64,000 nucleotides of DNA from Micromonospora sp. CB01531. Its GTDB lineage: Bacteria; Actinomycetota; Actinomycetes; Mycobacteriales; Micromonosporaceae. Below are positions 1 to 7,478 of the stretch, piece by piece (the first letter of the stretch is position 1; the number at the start of each line of letters is the position of its first letter). Made by a program: the position numbers and the translations under genes. The notes below the pieces were generated by a model, which worked only from the letters and a program-made list of their open reading frames with translations, was not told where the DNA came from and did not search any database. The stretch spans positions 1 through 64,000 of the forward strand of contig NZ_LWLS01000083.1 in the NCBI RefSeq assembly GCF_001905095.1, in the 5' to 3' direction.

Positions 1-13
1 CAGGCTCAAGTGA

Positions 14-748
14 CACCTATCGCCGGTCGCTCTTAATGCCCTCCGCCGCTCTCTCGGTACGCGGGCGCGCCGGTTCCTACTCGCGGTCACCCTGCTGCTG
101 GGACTGCTAGCCGCCGCAGGGCTTGCGCTGGGTGGACCGCCTGGTGATCGCACTTTCGCCAAGCTTTCCGACGCGGTACAGAGCCTGACGTCCGTCATCG
201 TGCCGGCCTTCGGCATCCTGCTCGTCCGCGATCTGAAGCGGGCGTCCGGGCTTACTCGCCTCACGCCTACCCTGCTGGCCGCGGCGCTGCTCGCCGCCGT
301 CGTGGCTCTGTTCGGCTTCCTGGTATGCGTCGTGGCCCTCTAGGTCACCACGACGGGTGCTCAGGACCCGTGGCGACACGTCGGAACCATCGCGGTAGGT
401 AGCGTTCTAGTCCAGGTGGTGGCCCAGCTTGTGGGCACAGGACTCGGCCTGCTGATGCGGCATCCCGCCATCGCGTTCGTCGCCAGCATCGTCCTGCCGC
501 TCGGCCTGTGGCTCCTGCTGGGTGCCATCGATGTCCTCAGGCCGGCCCAAGCCTTGACTCCGTATTCCTCCGTCCGACACCTGCTCTCCGGCCAGATGAA
601 TGCACTGAGCTGGGTCCAGTGGCTTGCCGTTCTGCTCATCTGGGGTGTGAGTCTGAACGCCCTTGGCGCGGCGCAGCTCCGGAAGAGGAATCATGACGGC
701 GATCCCGCCTCAGCTCTCGGCGAGCAAAGCCCATCGCTGAGCCAGTAG
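14..748 (+). pseudogene. Decayed multi-pass membrane protein (ABC-2-type permease-like)
   Basis: One reading frame is open from base 14 to 748 except for a single TAG at 341-343. Before the TAG it encodes three hydrophobic stretches (for example the LLLGLLAAAGLALGG segment). After it come three more, ending in a charged tail with HDGDPASALGE. No ATG, GTG or TTG start is visible at the head of the frame, so the 5' end is also lost or frame-shifted. The basic start (NALRRSL) followed by hydrophobic segments resembles actinobacterial ABC-2 permeases, but no decisive motif is present. The downstream piece alone (from GTG/ATG-like codons near 416) could still give a 110-residue protein. It lies beside an integrase remnant, so it probably belongs to a decayed mobile element. 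Confidence 0.55.
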
Positions 749-761
749 CCATCCCGATGCG

Positions 762-1109
762 GTGAAGCTTCGTAGCCTCCTCCGCGCTCGGCATCCGCCA
801 GGTGATCTCGTCCTCGTGCTTGGTGAGGTCCCGTGCCACGCCCAGTGGCGCGACTCGGTGGCTGCGGCCGGCCTGCCCGGCTTCCACTTCCACGATCTGC
901 GGCACACCGGGAACGCCCTCGCCTCGCGCACCGGGGCCAGCCTCGCCGACCTCATGGCCCGGATGGGCCACGCCTCCACCCGGGCCGCGCTGATCTACCG
1001 GCACACGGCCCGAGAGCGTGACGAGCACATCGCCGATGGCCTCAGCGAGCAGATCAAGAAGGGCCGCGATCGGGCACGTAGCGGGCACGGCCAGCGCAAG
1101 AAGCGGTAG
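762..1109 (+). pseudogene. C-terminal remnant of a tyrosine recombinase (integrase)
   Basis: The 3' part encodes the recombinase catalytic signature: HDLRHTGN (catalytic His-x-x-Arg), a GHAS motif and ALIYRH with the nucleophile Tyr, followed by a basic tail (GQRKKR). Homology seems to begin near HAQWRDSVAAAGLP (about base 838). The N-terminal DNA-binding domain and the first catalytic Arg of a normal 350-450-residue integrase are missing. The gene ends about 50 bp from the 3' end of tRNA-Gly, the normal position of an int gene next to its attachment site. It is read as an inactive remnant of an integrated element. The start used here is arbitrary because the 5' part is gone. Confidence 0.75.
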
Positions 1110-1121
1110 GAACGATCGAGA

Positions 1122-1152
1122 CCCCAGCCAGGAAACCTGTCCTGAGCTGGGG
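1122..1152. terminator. Hairpin after the integrase remnant
   Basis: Arms CCCCAGC (1122-1128) and GCTGGGG (1146-1152) enclose a second small hairpin CAGG-AAA-CCTG. It lies between the integrase remnant and the tRNA-Gly gene and could terminate transcription from either side. Confidence 0.45.
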
Positions 1153-1160
1153 CCTCACGT

Positions 1161-1234
1161 TGGAGCGGGTGACGGGAATCGAACCCGCACTGTCAGCTTG
1201 GGAAGCTGATGTTCTGCCATTGAACTACACCCGC
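1161..1234 (-). tRNA. tRNA-Gly(CCC)
   Basis: On the minus strand the acceptor stem GCGGGTG pairs with CACCCGC, followed by discriminator T and an encoded CCA (1161-1163). The anticodon stem TCAGC/GCTGA encloses the loop TTCCCAA, giving anticodon CCC. The T arm carries GGTTCGATTCC. The total of 74 nt with CCA fits tRNA-Gly. Its 3' end faces the integrase remnant, so it is a plausible attachment site for an integrated element. Confidence 0.95.
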
Positions 1235-1478
1235 AGGCGGCACCACTGTACCTGAGGTCACCGCCTCCGTGCACCCAGGTACCCACATGGCGGCTCCCAC
1301 GCGCCGCAAACCGGCTCGAAACGATCTTGCAACCTCCGCGTCCGGCTGGAGCAGGAGAAAGTTTCACGATGGCAGCACATGGCCATTTTCAAATCTGTCG
1401 ATCAGTTGTAACGTCTCCCCAACGTTCCAGCCACGGCGTGACACACCCCCGGTCACGCCGCCAGAAAGAGGTGGGCCC

Positions 1479-2462
1479 ATGGGACTTCGTCCCAACCTGC
1501 TGACCCGGCGTACCGCCGGTGTCGCGTCGACGACGCTCGCGCTGCTGCTCAGCACCGCCGCGGTGGGCGTCGTCCCGGCCGCTTCGGCCTTCTCGGCCGC
1601 CCCGGCGGGCGGCTGCGTCGAGCCGGCCGACGTCCACACGGACGCCCGGGTCAAGGCCGGCGCGCACGCCAAGCACGAGCCGAACGAACTGACCGCCGCA
1701 CAGGTCCGTGAGCGCGAGGCGGACCTCGCCGCCGCCCTGGCCGAGCGGTCCAGGTTCCGGGCCGGCGCCGGGGCCGCACCCCTGGCGACCGTGACCATTC
1801 CGGTCGTGGTGCACGTCATCCAGCGGGACAGCACCCGGGCCGGCGGCAACATCCCGGACTCGATGATCAACCAGCAGATCAGCGTGCTCAACCAGGCCTA
1901 CAGCGGCGGCACCGGCGGCGCGGCCACCGCCTTCGGCTTCCAGCTCCAGAAGATCAACCGGGTCACCAACCCGTCCTGGTACCCGATCATCTCGGGCTCG
2001 CAGGCGGAGCGGTCGATGAAGACCACCCTGCGCGAGGGCGGCAAGAACACGCTGAACATGTACCTCGGTGAGCTGAGCAACGGCCTGCTCGGCTGGGCCA
2101 CCTTCCCGAAGAAGACGCTGGACAAGATGGACGGCGTCGTCGTGCTGGGCGAGTCGCTGCCGGGTGGGACCGCCACCAACTACAACCAGGGCGACACGGG
2201 CACCCACGAGATCGGCCACTGGCTGAACCTCTACCACACCTTCCAGGGCGGCTGCTCGGGCTCGGGCGACAGCGTCAGCGACACCCCGGCCGAGGCCTCG
2301 CCGGCGTACCAGTGCCCGACCGGTCGGGACACCTGCACCGCGCCGGGCCTGGACCCGATCACCAACTTCATGGACTACACCTACGACTCGTGCATGTACC
2401 AGTTCACCCCTGGCCAGGCGAGCCGGATGCTGACCGCGTGGAACGCCTACCGCGCGGCGTAA
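1479..2462 (+). CDS. Secreted M43-family (pappalysin/cytophagalysin-like) zinc metalloprotease
   Basis: The 327-residue protein starts with a signal peptide (basic LLTRRTAG, hydrophobic core, AASA cleavage region near residue 35). The zinc motif HEIGHWLNLYH is at residues 243-253, with the catalytic Glu and three His ligands present. A Met-turn region (TNFMDYTYDSCM) follows near residue 298. Several Cys pairs in the last 80 residues suggest disulfides. The M43 family cleaves extracellular proteins, and the role here is probably secreted protein digestion. The ATG at 1479 was chosen over upstream in-frame starts because GAAAGAGG lies just before it and the signal peptide starts there. A strong hairpin terminates it. 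Family assignment is firm; the substrate is unknown. Confidence 0.88.
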   Translation: MGLRPNLLTRRTAGVASTTLALLLSTAAVGVVPAASAFSAAPAGGCVEPADVHTDARVKAGAHAKHEPNELTAAQVREREADLAAALAERSRFRAGAGAAPLATVTIPVVVHVIQRDSTRAGGNIPDSMINQQISVLNQAYSGGTGGAATAFGFQLQKINRVTNPSWYPIISGSQAERSMKTTLREGGKNTLNMYLGELSNGLLGWATFPKKTLDKMDGVVVLGESLPGGTATNYNQGDTGTHEIGHWLNLYHTFQGGCSGSGDSVSDTPAEASPAYQCPTGRDTCTAPGLDPITNFMDYTYDSCMYQFTPGQASRMLTAWNAYRAA

Positions 2463-2478
2463 CCGCCGAGCACAGCGA

Positions 2479-2518
2479 ACCGGTGCCGGTCCCGTCCTCG
2501 GACGGGGCCGGCACCGGT
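2479..2518. terminator. Bidirectional terminator after the M43 protease
   Basis: An 18-bp stem with one G-T pair, CCGGTGCCGGTCCCGTC against GACGGGGCCGGCACCGG, closes on a CTCG loop. It lies between two convergent genes. Confidence 0.8.
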
Positions 2519-2528
2519 GTTCATACGG

Positions 2529-3074
2529 TCAGGCGGCCGGGCGGCGGGTGTCGAAGCCGTGGCGGCCGCGCCGCCCCTCGGGGACGGCCGGGCCACGGCG
2601 CGCGGGAGCGGTCGCCTGCGGGTCGAGCCAGACCCGCACCTGCGGCCGACCCGCGCCGAGGTGGGCCGCCTGGTCGCGCCGGGTCAGCATCGCCACGTCG
2701 ACGGTGAACTCGAACAGCCGCCAGTCGACGTGCGGCGCCGCCCGGCCGATCCCGGCCACCCGGGCCACGGTCGCCGGGTCGGTCACCGGGTGGGCCCGAC
2801 CGGCGACGTACGCCTCGTCGTCGCTCTCCTCCGGCGGGAACGAGTGCAGCGCGTAGCGGCCGTCGCGTTCAAGGTCGCGGCGTTTGGGCGAGTCGATGAC
2901 GAAGCAGTAGAGCCCGTCGTCGGTGATGACCGGGGAGACCGGGTGGACTCGGGGGCCGCCGTCGGCGCGGACCGTGGCGAGGTAGCCGAAGCCCGGCCCG
3001 TACTGCTGCAGGAGAAGGCGGATCTCGTCGGCGAGTCGGGGCTCGTCGGCGGCGAATTCGGACCAGGAAGCCAT
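2529..3074 (-). CDS. Pyridoxamine 5'-phosphate oxidase-like split-barrel protein
   Basis: The 181-residue protein has the FMN-binding split-barrel pattern of the PNPOx-like superfamily: an N-terminal helix, then GFGYLATVRADGGPRVHPVSP, where the strand after the Ala-Asp-Gly turn normally contacts FMN, and DSPKRRDLERDGRYALHS further on. Members bind FMN, F420 or haem and reduce small molecules; which one applies here cannot be told. There is no signal peptide or membrane segment, so it should be cytosolic. The C-terminal 30 residues are Arg/Pro-rich and probably disordered. It converges on the M43 protease and is a single-gene unit divergent from dcd. Confidence 0.75.
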   Translation of the reverse strand: MASWSEFAADEPRLADEIRLLLQQYGPGFGYLATVRADGGPRVHPVSPVITDDGLYCFVIDSPKRRDLERDGRYALHSFPPEESDDEAYVAGRAHPVTDPATVARVAGIGRAAPHVDWRLFEFTVDVAMLTRRDQAAHLGAGRPQVRVWLDPQATAPARRGPAVPEGRRGRHGFDTRRPAA

Positions 3075-3152
3075 GCGGACATTCTATCGAACACGTGTAC
3101 GAAGATGTAGTCCGACACGCAGGTCGCCCGTACCGGTCGCTATGGTGTTCCG

Positions 3153-3731
3153 ATGCTGCTCTCCGACCGCGACCTGGTCTCCGAGATCAAGGCGGGCGCA
3201 CTCGCGCTGGAGCCCTTCGAGCCTACGCTGGTGCAGCCGTCCAGCATCGACGTACGCCTGGACCGGCTCTTCCGGGTCTTCAACAACCACCTCTACACGC
3301 ACATCGACCCGTCCCAGCAGCAGGACGACCTGACCTCGATGGTGGAGGTGCCCGAGGGCGAGCCGTTCGTGCTGCACCCGGGCGAGTTCGTGCTCGCCTC
3401 GACGCTCGAGGTGATCTCGCTGGGCGACCAGCTCGCCGGCCGGCTCGAGGGCAAGTCCAGCCTGGGCCGGCTCGGGCTGCTCACCCACTCCACCGCCGGC
3501 TTCATCGACCCGGGCTTCTCCGGGCACGTCACGCTGGAACTCTCCAACGTGGCCAACCTGCCGATCACGCTCTGGCCCGGCATGAAGATCGGTCAGCTCT
3601 GCATCTTCCGGCTCTCGTCGCCGGCCGAGCACCCGTACGGCTCGGCGGTCTACGGCTCGCGCTACCAGGGGCAGCGCGGGCCGACCCCGAGCCGGTCCTG
3701 GCAGAACTGGCGCACCTGGCCGACCCGCTGA
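3153..3731 (+). CDS. dcd: dCTP deaminase (possibly bifunctional with dUTP diphosphatase)
   Basis: The 192-residue protein is full length for Dcd. It starts MLLSDRDL, has the QPSSIDVRLD segment, the nucleotide-binding GKSSLGRLGL (Ser102/103, Arg106) and HVTLELSN with the catalytic Glu near residue 129. It deaminates dCTP to dUTP in pyrimidine deoxynucleotide supply for dTMP. Several actinobacterial Dcd enzymes go directly to dUMP (EC 3.5.4.30), so bifunctionality is likely but not shown by sequence alone. ATG at 3153 is the family start. It is monocistronic, divergent from the split-barrel gene and closed by a 14-bp terminator. Confidence 0.93.
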   Translation: MLLSDRDLVSEIKAGALALEPFEPTLVQPSSIDVRLDRLFRVFNNHLYTHIDPSQQQDDLTSMVEVPEGEPFVLHPGEFVLASTLEVISLGDQLAGRLEGKSSLGRLGLLTHSTAGFIDPGFSGHVTLELSNVANLPITLWPGMKIGQLCIFRLSSPAEHPYGSAVYGSRYQGQRGPTPSRSWQNWRTWPTR

Positions 3732-3738
3732 GCACGAC

Positions 3739-3769
3739 GCAGGGGCTCCCGCGACGCGGGAGCCCCTGC
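3739..3769. terminator. Bidirectional terminator between dcd and the NlpC/P60 gene
   Basis: A perfect 14-bp stem, GCAGGGGCTCCCGC against GCGGGAGCCCCTGC with a 3-nt loop, lies between convergent genes. Confidence 0.88.
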
Positions 3770-3776
3770 GTACCCG

Positions 3777-4811
3777 TCAGCCCGGGCGGCCGTAACTGTT
3801 GATCTGGCCGTCGTCGACGCGTTTCATCGTGATCGGCTTGCCGGACTGGGAGGCGTGCACCACCCAGCCGCCGCCGACGTACATCCCGACATGGTGCAGG
3901 TCGCTGTAGTAGAAGACCAGGTCACCGGGGCGTAGCTCGCTGCGGCTCACCCGCCGGGTGACGTCGTGCTGCTCCCGGGCGTTGTGCGGCAGGGAGACCC
4001 CGGCCTTGGCCCAGGCCGCCATGGTCAGGCCGGAGCAGTCGTAGTGGTCTGGGCCGGCGGCGCCCCAGACGTAGATCTTGCCGATCTGGGCGCAGGCGAA
4101 CTTGACCGCGACACCGGCCGGGCCGCCCGGGTAGCCGGCTGGGCAGGGCGCGGGGCGCAGCGGTCCGCCGCCGCCGTTGCCGTACACCTTGAGCCGGAGC
4201 TTCTGGAGCCGGGCGATCTCGGCGTCGATCTGCTTCTTCTGGGCCGCGAGCTGAGCTTCGGTACGGGCCAGCTGGGCGACCATCGCGTCCAGCGGCTTCT
4301 TCTTCGCGGCCAGCTGGTCGCGCAGCTCCATGACGGCCTGTACCTGCTCGTGCTGGTGGTGCGCGTAGCGGTCAAGCAGTTCGAGGCTGTTGACCACCTC
4401 GCTCGGCGACCGGCTGCCCAGCAGGGCGTTGACGGTGCTGAGGTTGTTGCCCTTGTACGCGTCGGCAGCCAGCCCGCCGACCTGCCCGAGGGCGGCGTCG
4501 ACCTGGGCCTCGAGCGGGGCGATCTGCTTCGCCAGCGCGTCGGCCTGCTTGCGCCGGACGGCGAGCTTCTCGCGGGTGGAGTTGACCTGTTCGATGATCG
4601 GTTCGAGCTTGTTCCAGTCCTGGTCGATCTGGCGCTCGATCTCGGTGACCGACGGTTCGGCGTGGGCCGCCGTGGCGCCGCCGGTCAGGACGACGGCGGT
4701 GCCGACCAGGGCGGCGAGGGCGGTGGTGAAGCGGGACCAGCGTGAACGCGGCGCAGCCGTCGACCGGTCGACTGACCGGTCCGACGGTGGCCGCGGGGCA
4801 TGGTTTGCCAC
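3777..4811 (-). CDS. Secreted NlpC/P60 peptidoglycan endopeptidase with coiled-coil N-terminus
   Basis: The 344-residue protein has an N-terminal signal/TM segment (TTALAALVGTAVVLTGG, then AHA), a long coiled coil (about residues 55-205, rich in Q/K/E heptads) and an NlpC/P60 domain. Catalytic residues are visible: DCSGL (Cys259), HHVGMY (His) and a third polar residue in VHAS. It should cleave D-Glu-mDAP bonds in the stem peptide, as in the RipA/RpfA-linked hydrolases. The GTG at 4811 was chosen because GAAGGAG lies 11 nt before it and the c-di-AMP riboswitch precedes it directly. The longer upstream frame runs through the riboswitch. A close paralogue lies at 12664-13674 without the riboswitch. 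Confidence 0.9.
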   Translation of the reverse strand: MANHAPRPPSDRSVDRSTAAPRSRWSRFTTALAALVGTAVVLTGGATAAHAEPSVTEIERQIDQDWNKLEPIIEQVNSTREKLAVRRKQADALAKQIAPLEAQVDAALGQVGGLAADAYKGNNLSTVNALLGSRSPSEVVNSLELLDRYAHHQHEQVQAVMELRDQLAAKKKPLDAMVAQLARTEAQLAAQKKQIDAEIARLQKLRLKVYGNGGGGPLRPAPCPAGYPGGPAGVAVKFACAQIGKIYVWGAAGPDHYDCSGLTMAAWAKAGVSLPHNAREQHDVTRRVSRSELRPGDLVFYYSDLHHVGMYVGGGWVVHASQSGKPITMKRVDDGQINSYGRPG

Positions 4812-4819
4812 CGGGCTCC

Positions 4820-4945
4820 GTACTCCTTCTTCCTGCCCGCCTACCGGGTTAGCTGACGGGTTCGGGCGGGAAGGGAGCCGCCCTACCGCAGTGGCTGCGG
4901 ATTCACCCCAGGTACCTGGGTCCCCGGCTCGCCTGGCGGCGACTC
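4820..4945 (-). promoter_or_regulatory. c-di-AMP riboswitch (ydaO/yuaA type)
   Basis: The minus strand just 5' of the NlpC/P60 start carries the conserved blocks of the ydaO leader in order: GGGGTGAATCCGC, AGGGCGGCT, CCCGTCAGCTAACCCGG and TAGGC. The gene's Shine-Dalgarno follows within about 20 nt. This class binds cyclic di-AMP, usually switching expression off, and in actinobacteria it commonly precedes wall hydrolases (known). The exact ends of the aptamer are estimated. Confidence 0.88.
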
Positions 4946-5191
4946 GGCGGTGTCGGACCGTCACCACCCGGGATGGACGGTGAACCTACCGGTCGACAAC
5001 TGACCAGAGTAGGGGCCGTCGTTATCAATCCGCAACCCGATCCGCCGTGACACTCCGTACGCAGATCCGCAACTCTGCATGCGGTGAAGGTTTTTTACGC
5101 CCACCATCACTACCTGGAAAGGTATTGACCTACGGCCATCTGCGGAGTGAGGGTGGGGACGCAGTCACCCCCATCCACATCTGGAGGTTCG

Positions 5192-7240
5192 ATGCACCTC
5201 TCAGCACTGCCCCCGCGCAGACGGATACTGCTGGCCGCCGCCGTCGCGGCGGCCACCGCTCTCGCGACCAGCGGTCCCACCGCGGCGGCGCCCCTCACCG
5301 CCGCCGGCACCACCGACAGCCCGGACCGCCAGCAGCAGTACTCCGCCGCGGCAGCGGAGTACGGCGTGCCGCAGAGCGTCCTGCTCGGCGTCTCCTACCT
5401 GGAGTCCCGCTGGGACACCCACTCCGGCCAGCCCAGCACCAGCGGCGGCTACGGCCCGATGCACCTCACCGACGCCGAGCAGGTCGCCTCGACCCCGTCC
5501 AGCGCACACGTGGACGAGAACGAGGACCCCCGCGGCGACGACTCCCGCCCGCTCACCGTCGACCTGACCGCCGCCGCCGCGCCGGCCGGGAACACCCTGC
5601 CCGTGGCCTCGCTGCAGACCCTCGACGCCGCCGCCGACCTCACCGGCGTGTCGAAGGAGACGCTGCGCGACGACGCGGCGGCCAACATCCGGGGCGGCGC
5701 GGCGCTGCTGGCCTCGTACCAGCAGGACCTGGGCGGGCCGGTCGGCGCCGGCAGCGACCCGGCGGCCTGGTACGGCGCGGTGGCCCGGTATTCCGGCGCG
5801 GACACCGAGGACGCGGCGGCGGCCTTCGCCGACGAGGTGTACGACCAGATCGGCCAGGGCGCCAGCCGGACCACCGACGACGGCCAGCGGGTGACCCTCG
5901 CCGCCGCCGCGGTGACGCCGGACCAGTCCGGGCTGCACAAGCTCGGCCTGCGCCGCGCCGAGCGGCCGGACGGCCTGGAGTGCCCGGTCCGCCTCGCCTG
6001 CGAGTGGATCCCCGCACCGTACGGGGAGTACACGATCCCCAAGACGAACATCGTGGACTACGGCAACTACGACATCGGCAACCGGCCGGCCCAGCAGAAG
6101 CTCGAATACATCATCATCCACGACACCGAGGGCTCTTTCCGGGGCAGCGTGAACGCGGTCCAGGACGTAACCTACCTGGGCTGGCACTACACGTTGCGCT
6201 CGGTGGACGGCTACGTGGCCCAGCACATCAAGGCCAAGGATGTCGGCTGGCAGGCCGGCAACTGGTATGTCAACGCCAAGTCCATCGGCGTCGAACACGA
6301 GGGCTACGCCGGCCACGGCACCTGGTACACCGAGGCGATGTACCGGGCCTCGGCAAAGCTGGTCCGGCACCTGGCGCTGCGGTTCCAGATCCCGCTGGAC
6401 CGGCAGCACATCCTCGGCCACGACAACGTCCCCGGCATCACCGCCGGGAACGTCGCCGGGATGCACTGGGATCCGGGTCCGTACTGGGACTGGTCGCACT
6501 ACTTCGACCTGCTGAAGGCGCCGTTCCACTCGACCGGCACGCCGAACACCGGCCTGGTCACCATCGACCCGGACTACGCCAGCAACCAGCCAGCCTTCAC
6601 CGGCTGCAACCAACAGCCCCCGTTGCCACCGGGACCGGTGCCGCCGACGGCCGAGCCATGCCCGTTGCGCGGCTCCTCCTCCGTCATCCTGCGCACCGCC
6701 CCGAGCCCGACCGCGTCGCTGGTCAACGACCTGGGGCTGCGCCCGAACGGTACGCCGAACACCATGTACATCAAGGATCACGGCGCCCGCGCCTCGGCCG
6801 GGCAGACGTACGCCCTCGCGGGCATCCAGGGCGACTGGACCGCGATCTGGTACCTCGGCCAGAAGGCCTGGTTCTACAACCCGGCCTCGGCGCCGACGGC
6901 GAAGTGGGCGAACGGCTTCGTGGTGACCCCCAAGCCGGGCAAGACCAGCATCCCGGTGTACGGGCGGGCCTACCCCGAGCGGGCGGCATACCCGGCCACC
7001 ATCCCGTACCAGGCCATCTCGCCGCTGCAGTACACCTTCTCGGCCGGCCAGCGGTACGCGGTCGGCGGCGTCCTGCCGGGCGAGTACTACCGGGCCGTCT
7101 CGTTCGACGGTTCGGCGCCGGGTGACCGGACGGTGGTCCGCGGCGAGAACAAGTACGTCCAGGTGCAGTTCGGCCACCGGGTCATGTACGTGAACCTCGA
7201 CGACGTGGACATCGTCCCAGCCGCTACGCGGACCTCCTGA
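5192..7240 (+). CDS. Secreted N-acetylmuramoyl-L-alanine amidase (Amidase_2), multi-domain
   Basis: The 682-residue protein has a signal peptide (RRRILLAAAVAAATALA). A lysozyme/transglycosylase-like region follows (AAEYGVPQSVLLGVSYLESRW, then a GGYGPMHLTD motif, about residues 45-110). The Amidase_2 domain spans about residues 300-440, and a C-terminal wall-binding-like region of about 200 residues completes it. Zinc ligands visible in the amidase are His310 (HDTEG), His410 (GHDNV) and Asp427 (HWDPG). It should remove stem peptides from MurNAc. ATG at 5192 follows GGAGG by 5 nt; upstream in-frame codons lack a signal peptide start. It is divergent from the riboswitch-controlled hydrolase and ends at a 20-bp hairpin. 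Confidence 0.88.
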   Translation: MHLSALPPRRRILLAAAVAAATALATSGPTAAAPLTAAGTTDSPDRQQQYSAAAAEYGVPQSVLLGVSYLESRWDTHSGQPSTSGGYGPMHLTDAEQVASTPSSAHVDENEDPRGDDSRPLTVDLTAAAAPAGNTLPVASLQTLDAAADLTGVSKETLRDDAAANIRGGAALLASYQQDLGGPVGAGSDPAAWYGAVARYSGADTEDAAAAFADEVYDQIGQGASRTTDDGQRVTLAAAAVTPDQSGLHKLGLRRAERPDGLECPVRLACEWIPAPYGEYTIPKTNIVDYGNYDIGNRPAQQKLEYIIIHDTEGSFRGSVNAVQDVTYLGWHYTLRSVDGYVAQHIKAKDVGWQAGNWYVNAKSIGVEHEGYAGHGTWYTEAMYRASAKLVRHLALRFQIPLDRQHILGHDNVPGITAGNVAGMHWDPGPYWDWSHYFDLLKAPFHSTGTPNTGLVTIDPDYASNQPAFTGCNQQPPLPPGPVPPTAEPCPLRGSSSVILRTAPSPTASLVNDLGLRPNGTPNTMYIKDHGARASAGQTYALAGIQGDWTAIWYLGQKAWFYNPASAPTAKWANGFVVTPKPGKTSIPVYGRAYPERAAYPATIPYQAISPLQYTFSAGQRYAVGGVLPGEYYRAVSFDGSAPGDRTVVRGENKYVQVQFGHRVMYVNLDDVDIVPAATRTS

Positions 7241-7259
7241 CCAGAACCACTTGTCATCG

Positions 7260-7300
7260 ACGGAGGAAGGGTTCCCGGTCACCGGGAACCCTTCCTCCGT
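7260..7300. terminator. Terminator after the amidase
   Basis: A near-uninterrupted 20-bp inverted repeat (ACGGAGGAAGGGTTCCCGGT and its complement) separated by one base; the real loop is formed by the central GGTCACC. Confidence 0.88.
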
Positions 7301-7478
7301 TCTGACGGCAAAAGGCTTCAACCAGTGACCGAACATGGTAATTCGTTTACAGGGCGTCTCCCATTCGGTAGATTCCTATGTGTCGATAGATCACGGGGGC
7401 GTACATCTTCGACACCTGGGGACAGCTGCGTTCTCCCGCGATCCGACGTGCACGGCACAGTCGACGAAGGGAGATGCG

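Noticed and set aside
636..1088. Minus-strand frame opposite the integrase remnant
   Set aside because: It contains no recognisable family pattern and lies opposite a sequence with a clear recombinase signature; I treat it as a shadow.
5047..7125. Long plus-strand frame overlapping the amidase
   Set aside because: Its product is Arg/Pro-rich low complexity, typical of a high-GC out-of-frame reading, while the other frame has a signal peptide and amidase motifs.
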